Shown here in pieces: positions 1-6,999 of a DNA stretch of 64,000 nucleotides (the stretch's first letter is position 1; every line of letters begins with the position of its first letter). The stretch is taken from NCBI RefSeq assembly GCF_016862555.1, contig NZ_BONE01000040.1, forward strand, positions 1 through 64,000, given 5' to 3'. The stretch comes from Asanoa siamensis. Its GTDB lineage: Bacteria > Actinomycetota > Actinomycetes > Mycobacteriales > Micromonosporaceae. The notes under the pieces are model-generated. The model was not told the DNA's origin. It saw nothing but the letters and a program-made list of their open reading frames with translations, and made no database searches. The translations under genes were made by a program, and so were the position numbers.

Positions 1-322
1 TCACCCGGCGGTTGCCCTGCTCGCAGCTGACCAACCGGCCGGTGCGGTCGACCGTGTGGCCGTTGGTGTAGCCGGCGGGCTGGCGCAGCGCGCCGACTGC
101 GCCCGTGGTCTCGTCCCAGCGCAGCAGCCGGTCGTTGGGGATGTCGCTGAACACCAGGTAGCGGCCCGCGGGGAAGTAGGCCGGGCCCTCGGTCCACCGG
201 CCGTTGCCGAACAGCCGCTCGAGGAACGCGTCGCCGTCGGTGCGGCCGAACCGCTCGTCGAGGGACTCGAACCGGGCCGGGACCTGATCGACGTCACGTC
301 GAACGTCGTGTGGCATCAGCAT
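1..322 (-). CDS. SMP-30/gluconolactonase/LRE family protein, 5' part only
   Basis: The first 107 residues run off the left edge of the window. Reading from ATG at 322, the protein contains NGRWTEGPAYFPAGRYLVFS followed by SDIPNDRLLRW and GYTNGHTVDRTGRLVSCEQG, which is the characteristic N-terminal part of the SMP-30/gluconolactonase beta-propeller (metal-ligand Glu in the TEGP segment, LRW and NG.T.D..GRL motifs). The family hydrolyses sugar-acid lactones such as gluconolactone. A second in-frame ATG at 316 is possible. It is divergent from the Lrp-type regulator with about 40-60 bp between starts, so the regulator may control it. The C-terminal two thirds are outside the window, so the active site cannot be fully checked. 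Confidence 0.85.
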   Translation of the reverse strand, partial: MLMPHDVRRDVDQVPARFESLDERFGRTDGDAFLERLFGNGRWTEGPAYFPAGRYLVFSDIPNDRLLRWDETTGAVGALRQPAGYTNGHTVDRTGRLVSCEQGNRRV

Positions 323-382
323 GGTCGTACCGTATCCTGTTCGGTGTTGGGTGGGAAACCCCGGATGGGAGTCGGAAGCCGG

Positions 383-817
383 ATGGACCAGGCGGATGCG
401 ATCCTGCTCGCCGAGCTGCAGCGTGACGCGGCGCAGCCCTACGCGGCGCTCGCGGCGGCCGCCGGGTTGTCAACGGCGGCGACCCACGAGCGGGTACGCA
501 AGCTGCGCGAACGAGGGGTCATCCGGCGCACCACGATCGAGGTCGATCCCGCCGCCGTCGGCGCCCCGGTGCTGGCGTTCGTGCTGGTCCGCAGCGAGCG
601 CTGGGTGGGCGACTCCCGCGCGGAGCTGGCGGAGATCGAGGAGATCGAGGAAGCTCACGTGATCGCCGGCACGGCCTCGCTGCTGCTCAAGATCCGCACG
701 GCCGGGACGGTGGAGCTGCAGGACGTGCTGCGCCGGCTGCACGGGGTGGGCAGCACGGAGACGATCGTGGTGCTGGAATCGTTCTTCGCGCGCCCCGTCC
801 GCATCACCCGTCCCTAG
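383..817 (+). CDS. Lrp/AsnC family transcriptional regulator
   Basis: The 144-residue protein has an N-terminal winged helix-turn-helix (MDQADAILLAELQRD, then LSTAATHERVRKLRERGVI, residues about 1-50) and a C-terminal RAM/AsnC ligand-binding domain (residues about 65-140, including the EEAHVIAGTASLLLKI strand). Length fits the family (140-160). The ATG at 383 is preceded by GGGAG and GGAAG; an in-frame ATG at 365 would add six residues. Lrp/AsnC proteins form dimers and octamers that bind amino acids or related effectors. The gene is divergent from the lactonase gene, a common arrangement for a local regulator of its neighbour; that control is inference. Confidence 0.88.
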   Translation: MDQADAILLAELQRDAAQPYAALAAAAGLSTAATHERVRKLRERGVIRRTTIEVDPAAVGAPVLAFVLVRSERWVGDSRAELAEIEEIEEAHVIAGTASLLLKIRTAGTVELQDVLRRLHGVGSTETIVVLESFFARPVRITRP

Positions 818-840
818 CTGGGCCGAAGCGGGTGTGCGGT

Positions 841-852
841 GGGGTGCACCCC
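841..852. promoter_or_regulatory. 12-bp perfect palindrome upstream of the repeat-protein gene
   Basis: GGGGTGCACCCC is a perfect palindrome ending 15 bp before the ATG at 868. It lies where an operator would overlap transcription or translation start. It is followed by a short direct repeat TGAAAT, and no ribosome-binding site is evident. The binding factor is unknown. Confidence 0.35.
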
Positions 853-867
853 TGAAATGCTGAAATC

Positions 868-2193
868 ATGGCAGAAAATGGGGTAAGCCCGGCTTCGCCC
901 AACGGCCAGGAGCCGAACGGGAACGGGCACCGGCAGGCTCCCATCAGCGGCCAGGAGGACGTGTTCCTCGACGTGCCGCAGCTCGAGATCGACAAGATCG
1001 AGATCAAAGTGGCCAACCTGCGGGCCCGGGTGTCGTTGAACGCCGAGGTGCTCCAACTGCTGAAGCTGAACGTGGGCGTGGACGCCTCGATCGACGAGGT
1101 GCAGCTGCTCATCCAGGGCGTGGGCGCGCAGGCGCAGCTGAAGGTCAGGTTGGAGAACGTCGCCCACATCATCGACAGCGTGCTCGGCACGATCGACAAC
1201 CACCCGGAGATCATCACGCCGCTGATCCAGGGCGCGGGCCAGGCGATCGAGGGCGCGGGGCGCGGCCTGGAGTCGGCGGTGACCGACGTGGGCGGCGGCG
1301 CGAGCGACGCGGTCCGCGAGGTGGGCAGCGGCGCCGGGGGCGCGGTCAAAGAGGTCGGCGGCGGCGCGGGCGAGGCGGTCAAGGACGTGGGCGGCGGCGC
1401 GGGCGAGGCCGTCAAGGACGTGGGCGGCGGCGCGGGCGATGCGGTCCGCGACGTGGGCGGCGGCACGGGCGAGGCCGTCAAGGACGTGGGCGGCGGCGCC
1501 GGCGAGGCGACCCGCGAGGTCGGCGGGGGTGCCGGTGAAGCGGCGCGCGAGGTCGGTGGCGGCGCGGGCGAAGCGACCCGCCAGGTCGGCGGCGGCGCCG
1601 GTGAGGCGACGCGCGAGGTCGGCGGCGGCGCCGGTGAGGCGACGCGCGAGGTCGGAGGCGGCGCGGGCGAGGCGGCGCGTGACGTTGGCGGCGGCGCGGG
1701 CGAGGCGGCCGGGTCGGCGGGCAAGGGCGCGGGCGAAGCGACCCGATCCGCCGGCGAGGGCGCCGGCGCGGCAGCCGGAAAGGCCGGCGGCGCCGCGGGC
1801 GAAGCAGCCGGCAAGGCCGGTGAGGCCGCGGGTGGTGCCGCGGGCGAGGCAGCCGGCAAGGCCGGTGAGGCCGCGGGTGGCGCCGCGGGCGGTGCGGCCG
1901 GCAAGGCCGGTGAGGCCGCTGGTGGCGCGGCGAAGGACGGGGGCGGTGCGGCCGGCGATGCCGAAGACGACCGGTTCAGCGACCTGGTCGGCGAGGGCGC
2001 GGGCGACGAGGCCGGGGACGCGGCTGACGGCGCCGGTAGGCAGGTGACCGAGCACGCCGCCGAGGCCGACGTGGGCGACGACGATGAGCCCGACATCTCG
2101 GCGCAGTCGACGGTCGCCAAGGATCACGAGGAGGAGCGGCCCCGCCCGCGCCGCAACAGGGGCCTACCGCGGCGCAAGCCACGGGAGTGGTGA
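868..2193 (+). CDS. hendecad-repeat protein of unknown function
   Basis: Function is not recognised. The 441-residue protein has three parts. Residues about 30-125 form a non-repetitive domain (VFLDVPQLEIDKIEIKVANL, then repeated hydrophobic/charged strands with ID and LLIQGVGAQAQLKVRL). Residues about 141-283 are 13 tandem 11-residue units of the form VGGGAGEAxxx with alternating K/R and D/E, followed by degenerate Ala/Gly/Lys-rich units to about residue 365. The tail is acidic and then strongly basic (RPRPRRNRGLPRRKPREW). Eleven-residue Gly/Ala/charged repeats recall LEA-like or surface-helix proteins. There is no signal peptide. No clear SD is seen. It converges on the SRPBCC gene; relatives of such genes near gas-vesicle clusters in Streptomyces are known to me only loosely, so that link is weak. 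Confidence 0.75.
   Translation: MAENGVSPASPNGQEPNGNGHRQAPISGQEDVFLDVPQLEIDKIEIKVANLRARVSLNAEVLQLLKLNVGVDASIDEVQLLIQGVGAQAQLKVRLENVAHIIDSVLGTIDNHPEIITPLIQGAGQAIEGAGRGLESAVTDVGGGASDAVREVGSGAGGAVKEVGGGAGEAVKDVGGGAGEAVKDVGGGAGDAVRDVGGGTGEAVKDVGGGAGEATREVGGGAGEAAREVGGGAGEATRQVGGGAGEATREVGGGAGEATREVGGGAGEAARDVGGGAGEAAGSAGKGAGEATRSAGEGAGAAAGKAGGAAGEAAGKAGEAAGGAAGEAAGKAGEAAGGAAGGAAGKAGEAAGGAAKDGGGAAGDAEDDRFSDLVGEGAGDEAGDAADGAGRQVTEHAAEADVGDDDEPDISAQSTVAKDHEEERPRPRRNRGLPRRKPREW
1288..1716 (+). repeat. 33-bp tandem coding repeat, about 13 copies
   Basis: Each 33-bp unit encodes one 11-residue VGGGAGEAxxx unit. Copies are near-identical at the nucleotide level, especially between about 1370 and 1490 and between about 1580 and 1660, which suggests recent slippage or recombination. 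All copies stay in frame, so the array is a length-variable coding repeat. Confidence 0.9.
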
Positions 2194-2234
2194 CGATCTA
2201 GCCCGGCCGTGGCTCGCGGTCCGCGGCATGCGTT

Positions 2235-2255
2235 GGGCGGCCTTCGTGGCCGCCC
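2235..2255. terminator. hairpin terminator between convergent genes
   Basis: GGGCGGCC and GGCCGCCC form a perfect 8-bp stem around a TTCGT loop, 42 bp after the stop at 2193. There is no T tract, which is usual for actinobacterial terminators. It can serve transcription from the left and possibly from the opposing gene. The rest of the 325-bp gap 2194-2518 holds only the 47-bp tandem duplication and no convincing gene. Confidence 0.55.
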
Positions 2256-2294
2256 TTCGCGTTCTGGCAGGACGTTACCTTCGCCTTTCACCGG

Positions 2295-2388
2295 CACGCC
2301 CCGCTGACGCGGTCCGAGGCACAGCGCCGACCTCGCGGCCACACGCCTCGCTGACCCGGTCCGAGGCACGGCGCCGACCTCGCGGCCA
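2295..2388. repeat. two-copy 47-bp non-coding tandem repeat
   Basis: Two adjacent 47-bp copies (2295-2341 and 2342-2388) differ at only a few positions; both contain GGTCCGAGGCAC and GCCGACCTCGCGGCCA. They lie in the gap between convergent genes and do not form part of a plausible protein. A local duplication is the simplest explanation. Confidence 0.7.
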
Positions 2389-2518
2389 CGCGACCTTGCG
2401 GGACCGCCCGCCCGCTGCGGCCGTTCTGTCGAGCCTGGACTCGCCGGTCACCGCTTGCCGCAGAGGACGAAAGCCAAGGCGCGCCGCGAGCGGTTGGTCG
2501 CCGCGCTTTCGGCGGGCG

Positions 2519-3562
2519 TCAGCGGCGTGAGGTGGCCCTGGCGGCCTTGCGGGGCGCGGCCTTCTTGGCCGCCTTCGCGGCCTTGGCCGGCTTGTCGTCC
2601 TCCGCGTCTTCGTCCTGGTCGCCTTCGTCCTCGTCGCCCGTGTCGTCGTCCGTGGCGTCCTCGGGTTGCTGGTCCTCGGCCTGGGCGTTCTCGCCCCCGT
2701 CGCCCTCGTCCCCGTTGCCCTCGTCGTCGCGGTCGTCCTCCGCTACCACCTCGCCGTCGCGGATTTCGCCGCGCCAGCCCTTTACGTCGTCCGGGTTGAG
2801 GATCGTGTCGCGCATGACGTGGCGGACGAAGTGCTTGAGCTCCAGGCGGGCCCGCCGCCCGGGTGCGCGCCACAGGTTGCCCGTGCGTTCGACGAAGCCC
2901 TGCGGGTGATATTCCAGGACCACCAGGATCCGGGTCAGGTCCTGGGTCACCTCGTGGAACGTCACCGTGCCGTCGACGGAGCCCTTGTCGCCCTTCGAGG
3001 TCCAGACGATCCGCTCGTCCGGCACCTGCTCCGAGATCGTCGACTCCCAGGTGCGGTGCGACCAGAAGACCTGGGCCTTCCACTTCATCTTCTCGTCGGA
3101 CTCCTGCTCGATGTCCTCGACCTTCTTCATGAAGCTGGGGAACTGCTTGAACTCGGTCCACTGGTTGTAGGCGACCGAAACCGGCACCCCGACCTCGATC
3201 GACTCGACGATGTTGGTGACCTTGAGGTCGTTCTTGCTCTTTCCGTCACCGTTTCCGCCGCCGCCGAAGGCCTGCTTGACCTGCTCCTTACCGCCTTCCA
3301 GGCCGGCGCCCATCACCGCCTTCACGGGTGACTGGCCCTCCTTGAGGCCCTGCAGGCCCTTGGCCAGCGCGGCCTGCCGCGGACCGCCCTCGCCGCCGGC
3401 CTCGGTGAGCCGGTCGGTCAGGTCGCCGAGCCGCTCGTTGAGGGTGGCCATGGCGCGGTCGGCCATCGCGCCGGCGATGTCCTGCAGGCCGGAGACCAGC
3501 TTGCCGGTGACGGACGCACTGCCGCCGTTGCCGTTACCGTTGCCGTTCGTACCCTGACTCAC
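2519..3562 (-). CDS. SRPBCC family protein with histone-like tail
   Basis: The 347-residue protein has an N-terminal Gly/Asn-rich and helical region (1-110), a START/SRPBCC (polyketide cyclase/dehydrase-like) domain at about 113-255 (VTNIVESIEVGVPVSVAYNQ, WTEFKQFPSFMKKVEDIEQ, then MKWKAQVFWSHRTWE and ERIVWTSKG), and a long acidic stretch followed by an Ala/Lys/Arg tail (PAKAAKAAKKAAPRKAARA) like histone H1. SRPBCC domains bind hydrophobic ligands in a helix-grip fold. The GTG start at 3562 overlaps the upstream stop as GTGA, indicating translational coupling to the small gene before it. The ligand is unknown; the basic tail suggests nucleic-acid or cell-surface binding, which is inference. 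Confidence 0.85.
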   Translation of the reverse strand: MSQGTNGNGNGNGGSASVTGKLVSGLQDIAGAMADRAMATLNERLGDLTDRLTEAGGEGGPRQAALAKGLQGLKEGQSPVKAVMGAGLEGGKEQVKQAFGGGGNGDGKSKNDLKVTNIVESIEVGVPVSVAYNQWTEFKQFPSFMKKVEDIEQESDEKMKWKAQVFWSHRTWESTISEQVPDERIVWTSKGDKGSVDGTVTFHEVTQDLTRILVVLEYHPQGFVERTGNLWRAPGRRARLELKHFVRHVMRDTILNPDDVKGWRGEIRDGEVVAEDDRDDEGNGDEGDGGENAQAEDQQPEDATDDDTGDEDEGDQDEDAEDDKPAKAAKAAKKAAPRKAARATSRR

Positions 3563-3900
3563 TTGTCTTCCTTCCCGGAGCCGCCTCCCCGCATCGACGC
3601 CGCGCGCTCGGTGAGGCGCTCACCGAGGCGGTCGGCGGAGCGGGTGAGCACGCCGATCGCGGCCGTCTTCCCGGCGCCGCCGAGCTTGCCGACCAGGCCG
3701 CCGCTCGACGGCTTGGCACCGCCGCCCTGCGCCTCGTCGCCGCCCTGACCGCCCTGCTGGTCGCCGCCCTGCTGCCTGCGGGCGGCCATCCGCCCGCCGG
3801 CCGCGGCCGCGCCGAGCATGAGTGCCGTGCGCAGCTTGTGCTGCCGGCCGAGCACGTATCCGACGCCGATCGCCAGCGCCGCACTCCCACCAGGCTTCAT
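3559..3900 (-). CDS. small Ala/Gly-rich protein coupled to the SRPBCC gene
   Basis: Not a family I can name. The 113-residue product begins MKPGGSAALAIGVGYVLGRQ, a short hydrophobic segment followed by basic residues (HKLRTALMLGAAAAGGRMA), which may be a membrane-associated helix, then a Gln/Gly-rich linker and a second amphipathic region ending GGGSGKEDK. ATG at 3900 has a good SD (GGAAGGGAAACGTC before it). A longer reading frame upstream has no SD and was rejected. Its stop overlaps the start of the SRPBCC gene (GTGA), so the two proteins are probably made together and may form a complex. Confidence 0.75.
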   Translation of the reverse strand: MKPGGSAALAIGVGYVLGRQHKLRTALMLGAAAAGGRMAARRQQGGDQQGGQGGDEAQGGGAKPSSGGLVGKLGGAGKTAAIGVLTRSADRLGERLTERAASMRGGGSGKEDK

Positions 3901-4033
3901 GACGTTTCCCTTCCTCTCCGGGAGTCCATTGATGCCGTCTACCCGCAGGGCCTGCGGCGAAACGCGGCTTACGTCACGAAGGCCACGTTTGTCGATTCCC
4001 GTCGATCTCTGTGGCGACGATAGAGTCCTGGGA

Positions 4034-4693
4034 GTGCCGCATACCGCCGTTGTCTTTGACCTGTTCAACACACTCGTTCCGGGCGGCGACGGTGCCCGCG
4101 ACCGGGTGCTCGAGGAGATGGCGGCAGTCGTCGGGGTCGATCCCGCGGCGTTCGTCCGCGCCCACCACCGCAGCTGGCGGGACAGGCTGGTCCGCCGGGA
4201 CCCCGCGGCCACGATCCGGATCATCGCGGGGCAGCTCGGTGCCCGGCCGACCGACGCCGAGGTCGCCCGCGCGCTGGCCCTGCGGTGTGCGATCGGCGCC
4301 CGCCTGCTCGCCGACGTCACCCCGGTGACCCTGGCCGCCCTCGACGCATTGCGGGCGGCCGGCTTCCGGCTCGCGCTGGCCAGCAACACCACGGCCGAGA
4401 CCGTCGGCCTCTGGCCCGCCGGCCCCCTGGCGGCGCGTTTCGACGCCGTGGCCCTGTCGCCCGAGGTCGGCGCGGCCAAGCCCGATCCGCGGATCTACCT
4501 CGCCGCCGCCGCGCGCCTGGGCGTGCGGCCCGACCAGTGCTGGTTCGTCGGCGACGGCGCCGACGGCGAGCTCGCGGGCGCGGCGGCCGTGGGCATGGCG
4601 GTGATCCGCACGACCGAGTTCCAGGACACCGACCCGGCCTGGCCGGGCGCGCCGATCACGGCGCTCACGGAGCTGGTGGCCCGCTTGGGGTGA
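4034..4693 (+). CDS. HAD-superfamily hydrolase
   Basis: The 219-residue protein shows all four HAD motifs: motif I FDLFNTLV (nucleophile Asp at about residue 9), motif II LASNTT, motif III Lys in GAAKPDPRIY and motif IV FVGDGADGE. The C1 cap is helical (residues about 20-85). This is the haloacid-dehalogenase/phosphoglycolate phosphatase-like subgroup; the substrate cannot be told. Start GTG at 4034 was chosen because motif I must be near the N-terminus; TAGAGT at 4021-4026 would put transcription start at or near the GTG, so the mRNA may be leaderless. The 3' end overlaps the opposing NUDIX gene by 29 bp. Confidence 0.85.
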   Translation: MPHTAVVFDLFNTLVPGGDGARDRVLEEMAAVVGVDPAAFVRAHHRSWRDRLVRRDPAATIRIIAGQLGARPTDAEVARALALRCAIGARLLADVTPVTLAALDALRAAGFRLALASNTTAETVGLWPAGPLAARFDAVALSPEVGAAKPDPRIYLAAAARLGVRPDQCWFVGDGADGELAGAAAVGMAVIRTTEFQDTDPAWPGAPITALTELVARLG

Positions 4694-5144
4694 GGTCCGG
4701 CACCGCGATGTGGTCGAGGAAGCGCGACTGGTCGAGCCAGCTCGTACGCAGCAGCGGGCCGGCCTCGGCCAGCGGCACGAACCGGCAGGCGACGGGCAAC
4801 CCGGTGTCCCAGGCGGCCGGATCGCCGATCATCGTGTGCGTCCAGGCATCGCGCGGCTCGTCGGTGCGCAGGTGGAAGTAGAGCGAGATGAACGGGGATC
4901 CGTTGCCGTAGCGGCCCATCTCGGTGCCGAGCAGGCCGGCGAGGGTGAGCGGGCCGGCGATGCCGGTCTCCTCGACCACCTCGCGCACGGCACCGTGGTC
5001 GGGTCGTTCGCCTTCGTCGACACCGCCGCCGGGGACGTGGACGCCTTCGTCCGGCAGCTCGGCGTAGTGGAAGACCAGCAGCTCCGGCCCCGTCGGACCG
5101 GTGCGGGTCACATAGGACGCCGCCCGTACGCGCGGTTTCTCCAT
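4665..5144 (-). CDS. NUDIX hydrolase
   Basis: The 159-residue protein carries a complete NUDIX box: G-x5-E (GGVDEGE), then x7, then REVVEETGI, matching G-x5-E-x7-REUxEExGU. The EE pair is the metal-binding/catalytic site for cleaving a nucleoside diphosphate linked to another moiety. The protein has an extra C-terminal segment with two Trp-containing strands (DAWTHTMIGDPAAWDTGLP and RFVPLAEAGPLL). The substrate is not predictable. It is convergent with the HAD gene, and the two coding regions overlap at their ends. Start ATG at 5144. Confidence 0.88.
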   Translation of the reverse strand: MEKPRVRAASYVTRTGPTGPELLVFHYAELPDEGVHVPGGGVDEGERPDHGAVREVVEETGIAGPLTLAGLLGTEMGRYGNGSPFISLYFHLRTDEPRDAWTHTMIGDPAAWDTGLPVACRFVPLAEAGPLLRTSWLDQSRFLDHIAVPDLTPSGPPAP

Positions 5145-5262
5145 CGGTCGGGTCTATCGCGCCGCGGCCGTACACGGCAATCCGGTTTCCCCGGACGAGG
5201 GTCTGGACAGCAACAGTTAACAGTCTTAATAATTGGGCATCCATCGATATGTGGAGGCCCGC

Positions 5263-6894
5263 ATGCGTCGTACCAGATCGATCGTCATGGGTGTGGTCGC
5301 GGTCCTGGCCGCCGCCGGCGGCGCCATCGCGGTCGCCGGCAGCGCCTCGGCCGCCGGACCGACCGCCACGTTCACCAAGGTGTCCGACTGGGGCAGCGGC
5401 TGGGAGGGGCGCTGGACGGTCAGCAACGGCGGCACGACCGCGCTGACCTCGTGGGCGGTCGCCTTCGACCTGCCGGCCGGCGCCAACGTCACCACGTTCT
5501 GGGACGCCGACCTGACGCGGTCCGGGCAGCGCTTCACCTTCCGCAACAAGTCGTGGAACGGCTCGGTCGCGCCCGGCGCCTCGGTCTCCTTCGGTTTCAA
5601 CGGATCGGGTACGGCGACGCCGAGCAACTGCACGTTGAACGGCGCCTCCTGCGGCGGTGGCGCGCCGACCGGCACCGTCACCGGCTACCGGGTCTACGAG
5701 GGCAGCGCGGTGCGGGCCACGGTCACCGGGACCAGCGCCACGATCGGCGGCCTGGGTGCGAGCACGACGCACACCTATGCCGTCGCCGCGTACAACAGCG
5801 TCGGTGAGGGTGCCCGCAGCGCGACCGTGACCGGCACGACCAACGGGACCACCCCGCCGCCGACCGGTCTGCCGAAGCACGCGCTGATCGGCTACCTGCA
5901 CGCCAGCTTCGCCAACGGCTCCGGCTACCTGCGGATGGCCGACGTGCCCGCCGACTGGGACATCATCAACCTGGCGTTCGGCGAGCCGACCAGCGTCACC
6001 TCGGGCGACATCCGGTTCCAGCTCTGCCCGGCGGCCGAATGCCCCGGTGTGGAGACCGAGGCCGAGTTCATCGCGGCGATCCGGGCCAAGCAGGCGGCCG
6101 GCAAGAAGGTGCTCATCTCGATCGGTGGCCAGAACGGCCAGGTGCAGCTCACCACGACCGCGGCCCGCGACCGGTTCGTCAGCTCCGTCGCCGCCATCAT
6201 CGACCGGTACGGCCTCGACGGGCTCGACATCGACTTCGAGGGTCACTCGCTGTCGCTCAACACGGGCGACACCGACTTCCGGAACCCGACCACGCCGGTG
6301 ATCGTCAACCTCATCTCCGCGGTGCGCACGCTCAAGCAGCGGTACGGGTCGCGGTTCGTGCTCACGATGGCGCCGGAGACGTTCTTCGTCCAGCTCGGCT
6401 ACCAGTACTACGGCTCCGGGCCGTGGGGCGGGCAGGATCCGCGCGCCGGCTCGTACCTGCCGGTCATCCACGCCCTGCGCGACGACATCACCGTGCTGCA
6501 CGTGCAGGACTACAACTCCGGGCCCATCATGGGGCTGGACAACCAGTACCACACCATGGGCGGCGCCGACTTCCACATCGCGATGACCGACATGCTGCTG
6601 GCGGGCTTCCCGGTCGCGGGCAACACGGCCAACGTGTTCCCGCCGCTGCGCGAGGACCAGATCGCGTTCGGCACGCCGTCGTCGGTCAGCGCCGGCAACG
6701 GGTACGTGGCGCCGGCGGGTGTGCAGCAGGCGGTCAACTGCCTCGTCCGCGGCCAGAGCTGTGGTTCCTATACGCCGCGCAGCGGGACGAACCCGAACTT
6801 CCGGGGTTTGATGACGTGGTCGATCAACTGGGACAGGTTCTACAACTGGGAGTTCCGCCTCGCTCACGAGCCGTTCCTGAACTCGTTGCCATAG
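5263..6894 (+). CDS. secreted GH18 chitinase with CBM2 and FnIII modules
   Basis: The 543-residue enzyme has a Sec signal peptide (MRRTRSIVMG..., cleavage near SASA-AG at residue 31), a family-2 carbohydrate-binding module (about 31-130, with conserved surface Trp and a C-terminal Cys pair CTLNGASC), an FnIII module (about 135-205), a Thr/Pro linker and a GH18 TIM barrel (about 215-543). The catalytic signature DGLDIDFE is at residues 319-326 with Glu326 as proton donor; an SxGG-type strand (VLISIGGQNG) is also present. It cleaves chitin outside the cell. Start ATG has GGAGG five bases upstream (5253-5257). Upstream 5210-5245 is AT-rich relative to its surroundings and probably holds the promoter. 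It is monocistronic. Confidence 0.93.
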   Translation: MRRTRSIVMGVVAVLAAAGGAIAVAGSASAAGPTATFTKVSDWGSGWEGRWTVSNGGTTALTSWAVAFDLPAGANVTTFWDADLTRSGQRFTFRNKSWNGSVAPGASVSFGFNGSGTATPSNCTLNGASCGGGAPTGTVTGYRVYEGSAVRATVTGTSATIGGLGASTTHTYAVAAYNSVGEGARSATVTGTTNGTTPPPTGLPKHALIGYLHASFANGSGYLRMADVPADWDIINLAFGEPTSVTSGDIRFQLCPAAECPGVETEAEFIAAIRAKQAAGKKVLISIGGQNGQVQLTTTAARDRFVSSVAAIIDRYGLDGLDIDFEGHSLSLNTGDTDFRNPTTPVIVNLISAVRTLKQRYGSRFVLTMAPETFFVQLGYQYYGSGPWGGQDPRAGSYLPVIHALRDDITVLHVQDYNSGPIMGLDNQYHTMGGADFHIAMTDMLLAGFPVAGNTANVFPPLREDQIAFGTPSSVSAGNGYVAPAGVQQAVNCLVRGQSCGSYTPRSGTNPNFRGLMTWSINWDRFYNWEFRLAHEPFLNSLP

Positions 6895-6999
6895 CTAACT
6901 ATGTTGAACTGTTCATGTAAGGAGCGCCCAGGGAACACGTGACGTTTCCCGTCCTCCGTGATGTTGCGCTCGGCACGCCATTCACCAGGAGGACACCAC

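Noticed and set aside
1288-1716. CRISPR-like array
   Set aside because: Units are contiguous, in frame and without unique spacers; they encode protein repeats.
804-2127. Two long minus-strand open frames opposite the repeat protein
   Set aside because: They arise because the 33-bp GC-rich repeat has no stops on either strand; the products are Ser/Ala/Pro or Arg/Ala runs with no start context, while the plus frame has a structured N-domain.
5200-5209. DasR-type site (GGTCTGGACA) before the chitinase
   Set aside because: Matches the GGTCTAGACC core at only 8 of 10 positions and lacks the symmetric second half; not enough to call a DasR operator.
4495-6867. 790-residue minus-strand frame over the chitinase
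   Set aside because: Opposes an enzyme with complete CBM2/FnIII/GH18 modules and gives low-complexity sequence; only its fragment within 4665-5144 coincides with a real gene in another frame.
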